Positions 42,989 to 52,247 of a DNA stretch of 64,000 nt are shown here, in pieces. The stretch lies in contig NC_061867.1 in the NCBI RefSeq assembly GCF_907164915.1, positions 26,078,308 to 26,142,307 on the forward strand. The letters are read 5' to 3'. This stretch comes from Impatiens glandulifera (lineage: Eukaryota; Streptophyta; Magnoliopsida; Ericales; Balsaminaceae). Each line of letters starts with the position of its first letter. Position 1 is the first letter of the stretch. The translations under genes and the position numbers were made by a program. Under the pieces are notes generated by a model. The model saw only the letters and a list, made by a program, of their open reading frames with translations. It made no database searches and had not been told where the DNA came from.

Positions 42989-43380
42989 AAAAGAGGATGA
43001 TGCTTACTTTTCCATATTTGGTTGGTAACTAGAACCCATATCATGTATCATTGGCTTCTACCAATTTGTTGTTCTTTCATTGTAAGCGAGTGAATGTAAT
43101 TTACGTTGAAAGGTGTATACATTCGAGGTTTGACTGGATTCTCCATTAGCATACCACGTATGATAGTTTGCAATGAATCCATGCTTAATCAGATAACTAA
43201 GGCACAAATCCGACTTAATGTACTTTTGAATACGACATTTTAAGCAAGGGCATCTTATTTTTTACCATCCATACAACCCAATTGAGTTGTGGCAAACGAA
43301 ATGAACTTTTGCACTCCTTTTAAAAATCATCATGCCTTTAGAGTTTCTCTTATATATCCAATCACGGTCAGACCTCATTT
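42989..43380 (-). pseudogene. CACTA transposase, N-terminal part (Transpos_assoc domain)
   Basis: The minus strand reads DRDWIYKRNS, VHFVCH (frame broken), then RCPCLKCRIQKYIKSDLCLSYLIKHGFIANYHTWYANGES. This is the Transpos_assoc pattern (W-x-Y start, IRCPCxKC, HL-x3-GF-x3-Y-x2-W-x2-HGE) found at the N-terminus of CACTA tnp2-type proteins. It continues, across the inserted copia element, into the tnp2 part ending at 29,578. Without the insertions the gene would be about 3.6 kb. Confidence 0.8.
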
Positions 43381-43869
43381 GCAATTACGTATATAATCTA
43401 CAATATATATAATTTAGATGCACTTCTATTGAAATAATACTTATTAATAGCAAGAAAAAATGGTTATCTATTATTATGTATTAAAATATCTCCATTCACT
43501 AAATCAATATGTTTATATCTAAGTCAATGAATATATATATATATATAATTAGTCAATGAATAGATAAAGTAAGTGATATTAGAGTTTATAGATATAAAGT
43601 ATAAATGTGGACATAATAACCTTGAAATGCAAAACCAATGTATTGATGTTCTTGATATTGGTGACCAATGTTTGAAAATCCTCTCTAAAGTGGTGATAAA
43701 AGATGGAGTTTTGGAAAATAAAATGATAGATGAATGATGAAAAATTATAAAGAAGGTAAGAAAAATGTAGAGAAAGGATGGAGATAGAGTAATGGCACAT
43801 GAAGAAGAAGAATTGAATAAGGTTAGTAAAGAAGTACATGGGTAGATGTGGTTGGTAAGAAATAATTAA
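43381..43869. other. 5' region of the CACTA gene, no ORF
   Basis: AT-rich, with a short (TA) run near 43,530. By position it is the leader or 5' flank of the transposase gene. No gene of its own. Confidence 0.4.
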
Positions 43870-44396
43870 TAGGATATGCACTAATTCTTGCAATACACAT
43901 CCTATTTGTTAGTGCAAATGCTAATGCAATATAAGTTTCTAAATTATTAGTGCAAATAATAGTGCGCACTAATGTATGGATTTTTACCAAAGTGTTCAAA
44001 AATAATTTCAATTTATGACATTTAATATGCACTAGTTCTCGAAATACACATTCGAATTGTTAGTGCAAAGGCTAATGCACTGTAATTTTCTAAATGGGTT
44101 AGTGCAAAAATTAATGCGCACTAATATAGGGGATATCTACCTGAGAATTCAAAAATAATTACAATTTATGACAATTAATTTGCATTATTTCTTGCAACAC
44201 ATACCAAATTGTTAGTGCAAACGCTAATGCAGTATTTTAATTAGTTAGTGTAAATATTATTGCACACTAATATATAGGATTTCTACCCAAGAGTTCAAAA
44301 ATAATTAAAATTTATGTCATTCGATTTTCACTAGTTCTCGCAATACACATACAAATTTTCAGTGCAAACGCTAATGTAGTATAATTTTCTAAACGA

Positions 44397-44411
44397 GTTA
44401 GTGCAAATATT
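44397..44411. repeat. SINE target-site duplication, left copy
   Basis: GTTAGTGCAAATATT, repeated with one mismatch at 44,559-44,573. Confidence 0.65.
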
Positions 44412-44558
44412 AAAAAAATGGGATAACGGATTAAGTATGTAGCCCGTAAACATATTTAACCATTTATCCATGCGCAGAATTTGCCGCCTAACGGGCTCGA
44501 ACCCATGAACTTCGGGTTAGTATCCACATCTTATTTCTGCTAGGCTAGAAGAGAGAAT
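44412..44558 (-). mobile_element. tRNA-derived SINE (147 bp) within the CACTA subterminal repeats
   Basis: On the minus strand: TAGCCTAGCAG matches the Pol III A box (TRGYNNARNNG), and about 35 bp on GGTTCGAGCCC matches the B box (GGTTCGANNCC). A tRNA-unrelated body follows and ends in CCCATTTTTTT. The flanks GTTAGTGCAAATATT and GTTAGTGTAAATATT are a 15-bp duplication (14 of 15 match). Removing the insert and one copy restores the GTTAGTGCAAATATTAGTGCAC motif seen in neighbouring CACTA repeats. Non-autonomous; would rely on a LINE reverse transcriptase. Confidence 0.75.
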
Positions 44559-44573
44559 GTTAGTGTAAATATT
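44559..44573. repeat. SINE target-site duplication, right copy
   Basis: GTTAGTGTAAATATT; pairs with 44,397-44,411. Confidence 0.65.
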
Positions 44574-44859
44574 AGTGCACACAAATATATGAGATTTTTA
44601 CCTGAGAGTTCAAAATAAACATAATTTATGTCATTCTATTTATACTAGTTCTTGAAATACACATACAAATTGTTAGTGCAAATATTAATGCAATATAATT
44701 TTTTAAATAGGTTAATGCAAATATTAGTGCACAAAAGATATTTAAAAAAATATAAAATATTAGTGTAATATATTTTACAATAATATTTTATCACTGTACT
44801 GCAAATATAGTTACAACAATATTAACTTATTGCTAAATATTTTGCAAACATTGAAGCTT

Positions 44860-45081
44860 AATTTATTTTGCGAAAATATATGTATTTTCTGTCATTTTAT
44901 TATTACAATATTTATTGCAGACTTATATTTATAAAACTTTCAAAAGTAATATATATTTTTCTTATACATTATAATTGAAAAAATGTAATATATTTTGAAA
45001 AGTTTTATACATAAAAGTCTACAATAAATATTGTAATAAAAAAAAATGACAGACGATGCAAATATTTTCGCAAAATAAATT
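44860..45081. repeat. ~220-bp near-perfect palindrome (hairpin)
   Basis: The left arm 44,860-44,962 (AATTTATTTTGCGAAAATAT ... ATTACAATATTTATTG ... ATAAAACTTTCAAAA) is the reverse complement, with few mismatches, of the right arm 44,979-45,081. The loop is about 16 bp. It may be a foldback or MITE-type element, or part of the transposon end. Confidence 0.8.
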
Positions 45082-45253
45082 AATATTTTTTGTAATATAT
45101 ATTTTTTTATTTTATCTTACATAAAATTACCTTATTATTGTAATAGTTGATGTAATTTTTGCAATTGTGAGTTATTCAATACAATGTTAAATACAGTTCA
45201 TAAAAATTAGTATTAATAAATTATTTGTTGCAGGAAATGTTGTAAATCAACAG

Positions 45254-45265
45254 TTTTTTGTAGTG
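45254..45265 (-). other. Candidate CACTA-type terminus
   Basis: Plus strand TTTTTTGTAGTG; on the minus strand CACTACAAAAAA, a classic CACTA terminal sequence, in the orientation expected for the 5' end of the minus-strand CACTA gene. The partner terminus near 24 kb was not found, so this could instead be the end of an unrelated small element. Confidence 0.4.
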
Positions 45266-45859
45266 ACAATAAAATGAAGTTATTGAGAGATAACATACAT
45301 TTTAAAATTTTCAAGATCATTCATATTTTAAAGTAATCTACCTTTAAAATTTTGGCATTTTGTAATTTTATTATCTGATCTTTTTATATCCAATTTTCTT
45401 AAAAAAAAAAAAAAAAACTTTAAACGGAAGTGTCCATTTGAGATTCGCAAAAATATTTAACATGTGTTTAAATAATGATATTAAAACTTTTGCCTTTGTT
45501 ATTTTACAAATTCTCTCTCAAATAAAACTAAATTTGAAAATATGGAATTCAAATTCAAATTTGTATTTTTAAGATTTATTAATTTACAAAATGGATAAAT
45601 ATTTTATAGAAAATGACAAAATTATTACCATGAGAAATGCTAAATTCTATAAAAGTTACAAAACAAAAACATTCCTATTGAGTTTATCAAATTCAGTTAG
45701 TATTTGAAATTTAGAATATGACTTCCAAGACTAATATTATTTTTTAAAAAAACAAATTATAATCAATATGAACATAATTTTGATTTGCTTTCCAACACAC
45801 AATATTAAAATTCCATTTTTCAAAATAGGCGTCCTCAAATGTTTCAAAAACACCACAAT
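45266..45859. other. AT-rich stretch, no gene
   Basis: Contains an A-run near 45,401 and no supportable frame. Confidence 0.45.
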
Positions 45860-46553
45860 ATGGTATTACTTGATTATACTTCTTATGAAGATACAATAAA
45901 TATAAATTTGCCTTTTAGTGTGTTAGAACAAATTATTGTTAAGAATAATGAAAGACTTAAAGGAAACTTATGTGGACTAAAGTTTATATAATGAATATTT
46001 CTAAAAGTCATTATATTCCCATAACTTTTTTATTTCTAAAAAAACAGTAGTGTTGGTACAGATTTTTAATAAATATTACTAAAATAGCAGATACTAAATC
46101 GAATAATGAAGCTTGTACAATGTCAGGTTGGCAATATGCAATGAAAGTTGAACTCGGTGCTCTTACGATAAACAACTTTCGATTGTGATGGATCTTCCAA
46201 AAGAAGCGAAAACAATTAGTTCTCGATGGATTTTTAAAACCAAACATCGTCAAGATGGATCCCCTTGACAAGTTGAAAACAAGTTGAACTAGATTATCTT
46301 ACGATAAACAACACTTGGATTGTGATAGATCTTCCAAAAGAAGCGAAACCAATCAGTTGTCAATGGATCTTTAAAACCAAACATCGTTAAGATGGATCCC
46401 CTTGACAAGGTTGAAAACAAGATTAGTGGTCAAGGGATATCATCAAAAATCAAAAGGAATAAGTTGGTTACATTGATAGTTTTGTTCATATTGCAAAAGC
46501 AATGACAAATTTTTTTTTATTTTCATTAGTTACAGAAAATAAATGGTTCTTAC
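45860..46553 (+). pseudogene. Copia reverse transcriptase N-terminal fragment with an internal tandem duplication
   Basis: Reads EACTMSGWQYAMKVELGAL, then LPKEAKTISSRWIFKTKHRQDG, the start of copia RT (WxxAMxxEI.AL, K.I..KW.FK.K...DG). The block ACGATAAACAAC...GATGGATCCCCTTGACAAG is then repeated almost exactly (about 46,150-46,270 and 46,290-46,405). A decayed YIDSFVHIAKAMTNF (DTF.PVAKM) follows, up to the point where the next element was inserted at 46,554. Stops throughout. Confidence 0.6.
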
Positions 46554-46723
46554 TGATAAAATAAAGAGAGAAAGGCTAGAGTTTCTTATTACCAAACATA
46601 AAATAAACTGAATGTATGAGTTTATATAGTTAGTGATTACAATAAACTGAAATACCCTTAGGTGCTAATAGACTAAAATACCCTTAAGTGCTAATAAAGA
46701 TAATAAAATTAATATATCTAACA
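46554..46723 (-). mobile_element. 3' LTR (170 bp)
   Basis: Minus strand from TGTTAGATATATTAATTTT at 46,723 to TTTATTTTATCA at 46,554, preceded by the purine tract GAGTTTGAGAGGGGA. Very short for a plant LTR. The inner end is shared with the 5' LTR remnant. Confidence 0.8.
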
Positions 46724-46736
46724 TCCCCTCTCAAAC

Positions 46737-48180
46737 TCACGAAACAACAACAATATGAATTAAGAGTTTGTCAGTCAGAAAACGAAAGCGCGAAGTCGAA
46801 TGCGCTTTTATAAATATATCAACAATCTGCAAGGAGGAAGGAACGAATGGTAAAGTGATGGTGTGAGTCTGTAGATGATGACGGGTGACATGATAATCAA
46901 TCTTGATATGTTTGGTTTGCTCAGAAAAGACAGAATTCCATGCAATCTGAATAGCACTTTGATTATCGCAATGTAGCGAAGTAGGGTGAGAAAGAGAAAT
47001 ACCCATATCAATAAGTAATTTGCGTAACCAAACAATTTCACAAGTAGTCGAGGCCATGGAACGATACTCATCTTATGTAGAAGACTGAGAGATAACATCT
47101 TGTTTCTTGCTCTTCCATGAAATAAGCGAATCATCGAGGAAACTACAATATCCAGTGGTCGACTTGCGGTCCGTAGGATCACTAGCCCAATCCGCATCAC
47201 AGTAGGCACACAACTCTAATGAAGACGTGGAATGAAAGATAGAGACTATGAAATTGAGTGCCCTGAAGATACCTAAGAATACGAAGAACAGTAGACAATG
47301 AAATGTAGTAGGGGCAGTGACAAACTGACTAACCACATGAATTGCATGTGTAATGTCTGGGCGAGTTACAGTAAGATAAACCAAGCTGCCAACAATGGTA
47401 CGATAAAGACCATAAGACTCCAAAGGAGGGCCATCGAATGAAGAGTATCTAACATTGGGTCTTAAGGGGTGTATAAACAATTTGGTTGTCAGTTAGTCGA
47501 GCACGCTCAAACAAATCAGCAATATACTTAGATTGAGATAAGAGATAACCTTTTGGAGAATAAGCTACCTCAAATCCCAAAAGATAATGTAGTATGCCAA
47601 AATCTTTCATAGCGAATGAGTGTGCTAACTTAGACTTCAATGATTCAATACCATCATGATCACCACCTATAATAATCATATCATCAACATACAAGGATAG
47701 AAGAATGTGTTATGCTATTGTACGCTTGAAAAATAAAGCCGAATCATGGTGACTAGAAAGAAATCCAAGCGAAGTGATCACCATAGAGAATTTTTCAAAC
47801 CAGACATGTGGTGTTTGTTTGAGACCATAAAGAGCTTTGAGAAGCTTGAAACTTCACCAAGTTGATGAGGAACACCCGGGGGAGGCATCATATAAACCTC
47901 TTCATGAAGATCACCATCCAAGAAAACATTCTTCACATCCATTTGATCGATTTTCCATTGGCAAACCAAAGCAACAACAATCAATGTGCAAACAGTTGTC
48001 ATTTTTGCAACAGGAGCAAATGTTTCCTCAAAATCCATGCCATATTTTTGAGAATAGCCTTTAGAAACAAACCGAGCCTTATATTGCTCAATGGAACAAT
48101 CTGATTTTGTTTTAATCTTGTAGAACCAACGAGATCCAATGGCATGTTTCCAGACGGTAGTGAAACTAAATCCCATATAT
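46737..48180 (-). pseudogene. Copia RT and RNase H (short-LTR element)
   Basis: From the high end: IGSRWFYKIKTKSDCSIEQYKARFVSKGYSQ, FEETFAPVAKMTTV, QMDVKNVFLDGDLHEEVYMMPPPG (48,176-47,778), then [15 protein letters not shown] with the catalytic DD (47,694-47,449), then a further stretch with TRPDITHAIHVVSQF, YCDADWASDPTDRKSTTGYC (47,480-47,073) and the RNase H end MASTTCEIVWLRKLL, HCDNQSAIQIAWNS, TKHIKIDYH, ending at 46,737. Frames shift at least three times. Distinct from the Sirevirus-like family (different YVDD context and RNase H end). Confidence 0.85.
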
Positions 48181-49520
48181 GAGTTTGATGTAAAGTAGTA
48201 AGTTCATCGGCCATAGTACTCTGCCAAAGGGGATCATGAACTGCCTCCTTATAGGATGAAGGCTTAGAAAAATGATTAATAGAAGTGACAAAGGAAGCAA
48301 ATGAAGTAGAATAAGAGGAGTACTTACAATCGGGAAGTTTAGTAGACTTACGAATGCAAGTGGAGTGACGGGGAGGAGGATCCGAAATCTCATCTGGCAA
48401 TTGGGTGGTTGCAGGACCAAGGACATGGGAGGTGGATATATCGTGAACCAAAGTATCAGATAGACTAGGAAGAGGATACGCAATCTCATCTGGAATTTAG
48501 GTGACCGTAGGAGCAAGGACATGGGAGGTGGATGTATCGTGAACCAAAGTATCGTGAACTAAAGTATCATATATATATTCATCGGGCTTAGTGTCAAAGG
48601 GATCAATATGAACTAGATCTGCTTAGGTCATATGATTTGAACTAGCAGGAACAAAGAATAATGAAATGTGCTCTGAAAACACAACATGACGTTAAACATA
48701 TAACTTTTTACTAACTGGATCAAAACAACGATACCCCTTTTGACCAACACTAAAACCTAGAAAGACACATAAGGCAGACCGAGGAGACAACTTATTACGT
48801 TCAACATGTGGTTGAAGGACAAAACAAAAACAACCTAAAACACGCAATGAGGAATAATCAAGTGAATGACCATATATTTTTTCAAAACGGGACAAACCTG
48901 AATTATGAGATATTGAGATTTTATTGATTACATGAGCAGCAGTAAGAACTGCTTTCCCTCAAAACACACTAGGAACCTCGGCTTATAACATAAAAGAACA
49001 AGTTGTTTCAACAAGATGACGATGTTTTCTCTTTCAGCCACAGCATTTTGTTGAGGAGTGTCAGTACATGAGGTTTGGTGAATTGTACCATCAGAGGTAA
49101 GTAATTGAGAGAAATCATTAGAAGTGTATTCACCTCCCAAATCACACCTAAAATATGTAATGACTAAAGAATGTTGTGTTCTCACACGAACTCGAAAATT
49201 GGTGACTATAGTAAGAAATTCAAACATGCGTTTCATTAGATAAACCCAAGTATAACGAGTGAAGTCATTAATAAACAAAACATAATATCAGGAACCTTCT
49301 TTAGAAGAAACGGTAGAAGGTCCCCACACATCAGAATGCATTAGATTAAATGGAGTAGTGGAAAAAGAAACACTTTTATAAAAATGCAATGCTAAAAATT
49401 TAGCCAATTTGCAACCACTGCAATCAGAAATGTCATGACTTTCTAAACTATTCCAAACTCCAATAGATACTAAAAACTTTAAACGAGATCCAGAAACATG
49501 ACCAAACCAGAATGCCAACG
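48181..49520 (-). pseudogene. Copia integrase and linker (short-LTR element)
   Basis: GHVSGSRLKFLVSIGVW, CSGCKLAKF (zinc ligands, 49,518-49,288), then FTRYTWVYLMKR, FRCDLGGEYTSNDFSQLL, TDTPQQNAVAERE (49,278-48,928), YSSLRVLGCFCFV and CVFLGFSVGQKGYRCFDP (48,895-48,692), and a Pro/Ser-rich linker to RT. The second catalytic Asp motif is RCDLGG where the family has RSDNGG. Several frame changes. Confidence 0.75.
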
Positions 49521-50132
49521 ATAAAATTCCGAAGATGATCTATTCAAACGAAATAATGATAAGTCAATGCTGGAGGAAGCAACATTTGATACTTTGAGTC
49601 CATCTAAAACATAAAGTCCTCCTTTCCTACGGCCTGTCCCAATCACCTAATGTGACTATGGGTCCTTAACACAACAATTGGAAGAAGTAAACAAAACTCT
49701 GAGACCAGAATCACACAATTGAGTAACATATACAAGATTTAAAGAAAGACGGGGAATATGATAGACATTTGAGAGAGAAAAACAAGATGTATGTACAGAA
49801 CCAATTCCTTCCAATAACATTGGAGTACCATAGGCAGTCATGACAGAAGATGGTGGAACAAAATTGACTGACACAAATTAGTTAATATTATGAGACATAT
49901 AATTAGATGCGCCTATATCTAATATCCATAAGGGAGACAATTTACCTGAATTATCCGTTAATGACAAACCTTTAATAAAGGAGGCGGACATGGCATGTGG
50001 CTGTGAGGCGATGAACTCCTTAAACTGCTCAAACTTCTTAAACATATATTGATCAATGGTTGGAGTAGTAATTGTATTACCAATATCAGATAAGTACAAA
50101 TCTCCGATGACAACCCAAATACAACAACACAA
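49521..50132 (-). pseudogene. Copia protease (short-LTR element)
   Basis: LSPLWILDIGASNYMSHN carries the aspartic protease motif as D-I-G-A, with Ile in place of Ser/Thr. MLLEGIGSVHTSCFSLSNVYHIPRLSLNLVYVTQLC (49,874-49,656) is the usual following segment. Preceded by a short piece of the gag-protease linker (EQFKEFIASQPHAMS). Confidence 0.7.
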
Positions 50133-50584
50133 ATATTGGCAAAACTATGTAAGGACCTGGTTTAACCAACCCAAAATCAGCACCAAAAAATATTGTAAGA
50201 CACAACACGATGCAGCATTAATACAAATCTCCAACAATAACCTAAATACAGAAACACAAATATGGCACGAAACGGCACGACGCGACACAAATACAAATCT
50301 TCAATAACAATCCAAATACAACAACACAAATATGGCACGAAATGGCATGATGCGATACAACGTAACACGATGCAACACAAATACAAATACCAAAAACGAC
50401 AATACAAATACAATAACACGAATATGGCACAACACGACGCGGCATACAAATTTCCAAACTAAATCGGCTATAGAAAAAAGAAGCGAAAACGGAAAATACT
50501 ATTGACGATTGCAGACTCAAACACCAAATTCAAATCAAAAGATGTAGATTGAATAATTTAGGTTAAACAAAGAGAATCCATAAA
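50133..50584. repeat. Degenerate CACAAATA-type tandem repeat in place of gag
   Basis: Phrases such as AACACAAATATGGCACGA and ACAAATACAAAT recur from about 50,180 to 50,460. No gag or zinc knuckle is found between PBS and protease. The open frames on either strand here are by-products of the repeat. Confidence 0.6.
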
Positions 50585-50588
50585 TGGA

Positions 50589-50601
50589 GGCTCTAATACC
50601 A
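50589..50601 (-). promoter_or_regulatory. Primer binding site of the short-LTR copia element
   Basis: Minus strand TGGTATTAGAGCC, directly adjoining the LTR remnant; initiator-Met-tRNA type. Confidence 0.75.
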
Positions 50602-50632
50602 TGATAAAATAAAGAGAGAAAGGCTAGTGTTT

Positions 50633-51110
50633 CTGTTAAGCTTGAAACAATAACTTAGCTTTCCGAGTTCTTGATACCAAGAATCGGGTTCTTGATAGTT
50701 GGGACCGAGCGTAAAATTCAATACTCAACCGCAGCGGATATAATGTGAGAAGAGAATTCGAGGTTAAAGAAAGAACAAACCGAGGTGAGAAGAGAATACT
50801 ACTAGAACACTCCTAGTAGTCCAAGATAGAGGTTCAAGACCGAGAGAATAACTTAGACTAAAAACTTTCACAAGCTTCAATTCATAGCCCAAAAAGTGGG
50901 ATAGGCATCAGCATTTGAAGCGGTTGAATTACCCAAGAGTAGTCGGTTACAAACTTGTTCCAACAACTTTCAAAATAACAGAATTCGGTTTGAAAAAAAA
51001 TATAAGAGAAGGAAAACAAAACAGAATTATTAAACAAAAAACATAAACTGGCCCATGTGCACCATAGGACAAAGAAAAGGGTGCTAGAAATTGTTCTAGG
51101 ACCGAGGCCT
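50633..51110. other. Unassigned stretch, possibly an LTR remnant
   Basis: No open frame. On the minus strand CTTGGTATCAAGAACTCGG near 50,685 resembles a PBS next to an LTR end, so part of an old minus-strand LTR is possible. Alternatively it is the leader of the LINE that follows. Confidence 0.25.
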
Positions 51111-51129
51111 TGATTTGGAGACCTTAACA

Positions 51130-52247
51130 GAATGTCATAATGGGAAACTTCATCGGAAGAAACAAGGTTCCATTTCTAGTAACCAAAAAATCGTAATAGA
51201 ACAATGAGGGAAATGGTCTAGAAAATGTAATATCAAACATTCATGACTTGTACTTTCTCAAATTCATAGAAGGATCGGATCTCGAAAGTATTTTAACGGG
51301 CACACATTTATTGGGAAAAACTACATGAAACTCGAAAAATGGGCAGAAGGTATGAACCTCTTCAACAACCTCAAAGAAACTATATAAATCTTGTTCCAAT
51401 TGCGCAATGTCCATCCCCACATGTATAACCCTGAAGCATTAAGTCACTTTGCGAGGCTATTGGGGATCCCAGTCTACATGGACCCAACTATAGAAAAAGG
51501 TGAGCATATGACTTATTCTAGGTTGTGCATTGAGATACACCTGAGATCAAATCTTCCATACCAAATGATGGTAACGGACATAAAAGGCGAAACCACAATT
51601 ATAAGAATCTCATATGATTGAAGGCCGAGTAGATTCTTTGACTTTAACACATTCGGAAATTTCTGTTACAAGTGCCCAAAAATGATTGAAGAAGAATGGT
51701 AAAAGAAGATCAAGAAAGAGATAGAAAAGAAACAAAAAGAAGAATAGGAAAGGTTAGAAAAGGAAAAGGATGATAATGAAAGGTAAAAGGAGGTTACTAC
51801 AGAATCAGTATTAAGTAAGTAGAAAGATCAAGATAAGGAAAGAAATTTAGAACAGTATTTTGAAGAACAGTGAAGGAAGATAGAGTGGTAAGAGATTCAA
51901 AATCAAAGGCTTAGAATGAAAAGGTAACAAAGATACTTGACCTGGAAGTAAAAAACCAATACCGAAGAGGCGATGGAAAGGGAAAGCATGGGAGAAAGCA
52001 AGAAAGGGGAAGTGAGTGAAGGAAATGGGAAAGATAAAGTAGAGACAGCCAAATCAAGTGAAACTGTGCAATCTCCAATTCAGAAGAAGGTTGACCAGAG
52101 AAACACGAAAATCCCAAAATAGCAAGGTAAGCAAATTAAGGACAATACAATTCCTTATAGCCCTATTATATGGGAAAAACATAAAGGAAGAAAAGGTAAA
52201 GGAAGGGGAAGTAAAGCTGGAACATCTTATTTTCATTAATCAACTTA
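51130..52247 (+). pseudogene. LINE ORF1 (DUF4283-type RNA-binding protein)
   Basis: GNFIGRNKVPF starts the DUF4283 domain. Then LEKWAEGMNLFNNL, and in an open frame from 51,391 FQLRNVHPHMYNPEALSHFARLLGIPVYMDP, YSRLCIEI (51,391-51,621), followed by FCYKCPK as the remains of the zinc knuckle. The rest is a charged K/E-rich tail with stops. This matches ORF1 of plant L1-type LINEs, which coats LINE RNA. Several frame breaks. Confidence 0.75.

Larger units (their letters stand above)
43870..44760. repeat. CACTA 5' subterminal repeats
   Basis: About six diverged units of roughly 160 bp containing GTTAGTGCAAA-GCTAATGCA, GTGCGCACTAAT and CTTGCAATACACAT. Short direct and inverted motifs of this sort near transposon ends are typical binding sites of CACTA-encoded proteins. 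Similar motifs occur at 24,130-24,470. Confidence 0.6.
46554..50632 (-). mobile_element. Short-LTR copia element, gag deleted, minus orientation
   Basis: 3' LTR of 170 bp at 46,554-46,723 and a 31-bp remnant of the 5' LTR at 50,602-50,632, both with the same TGATAAAATAAAGAGAGAAAGGCTAG terminus (plus strand). PBS and pol lie between. Protease, integrase, RT and RNase H follow in copia order on the minus strand. Gag is absent. The 5' LTR is cut at 50,632, where unrelated sequence begins. Confidence 0.8.

Noticed and set aside
50177..50520. Cys-rich ORFs on the minus strand
   Set aside because: Translations of the ACAAATA/GGCACGA repeat; no domain, and overlapping frames give equally odd peptides.
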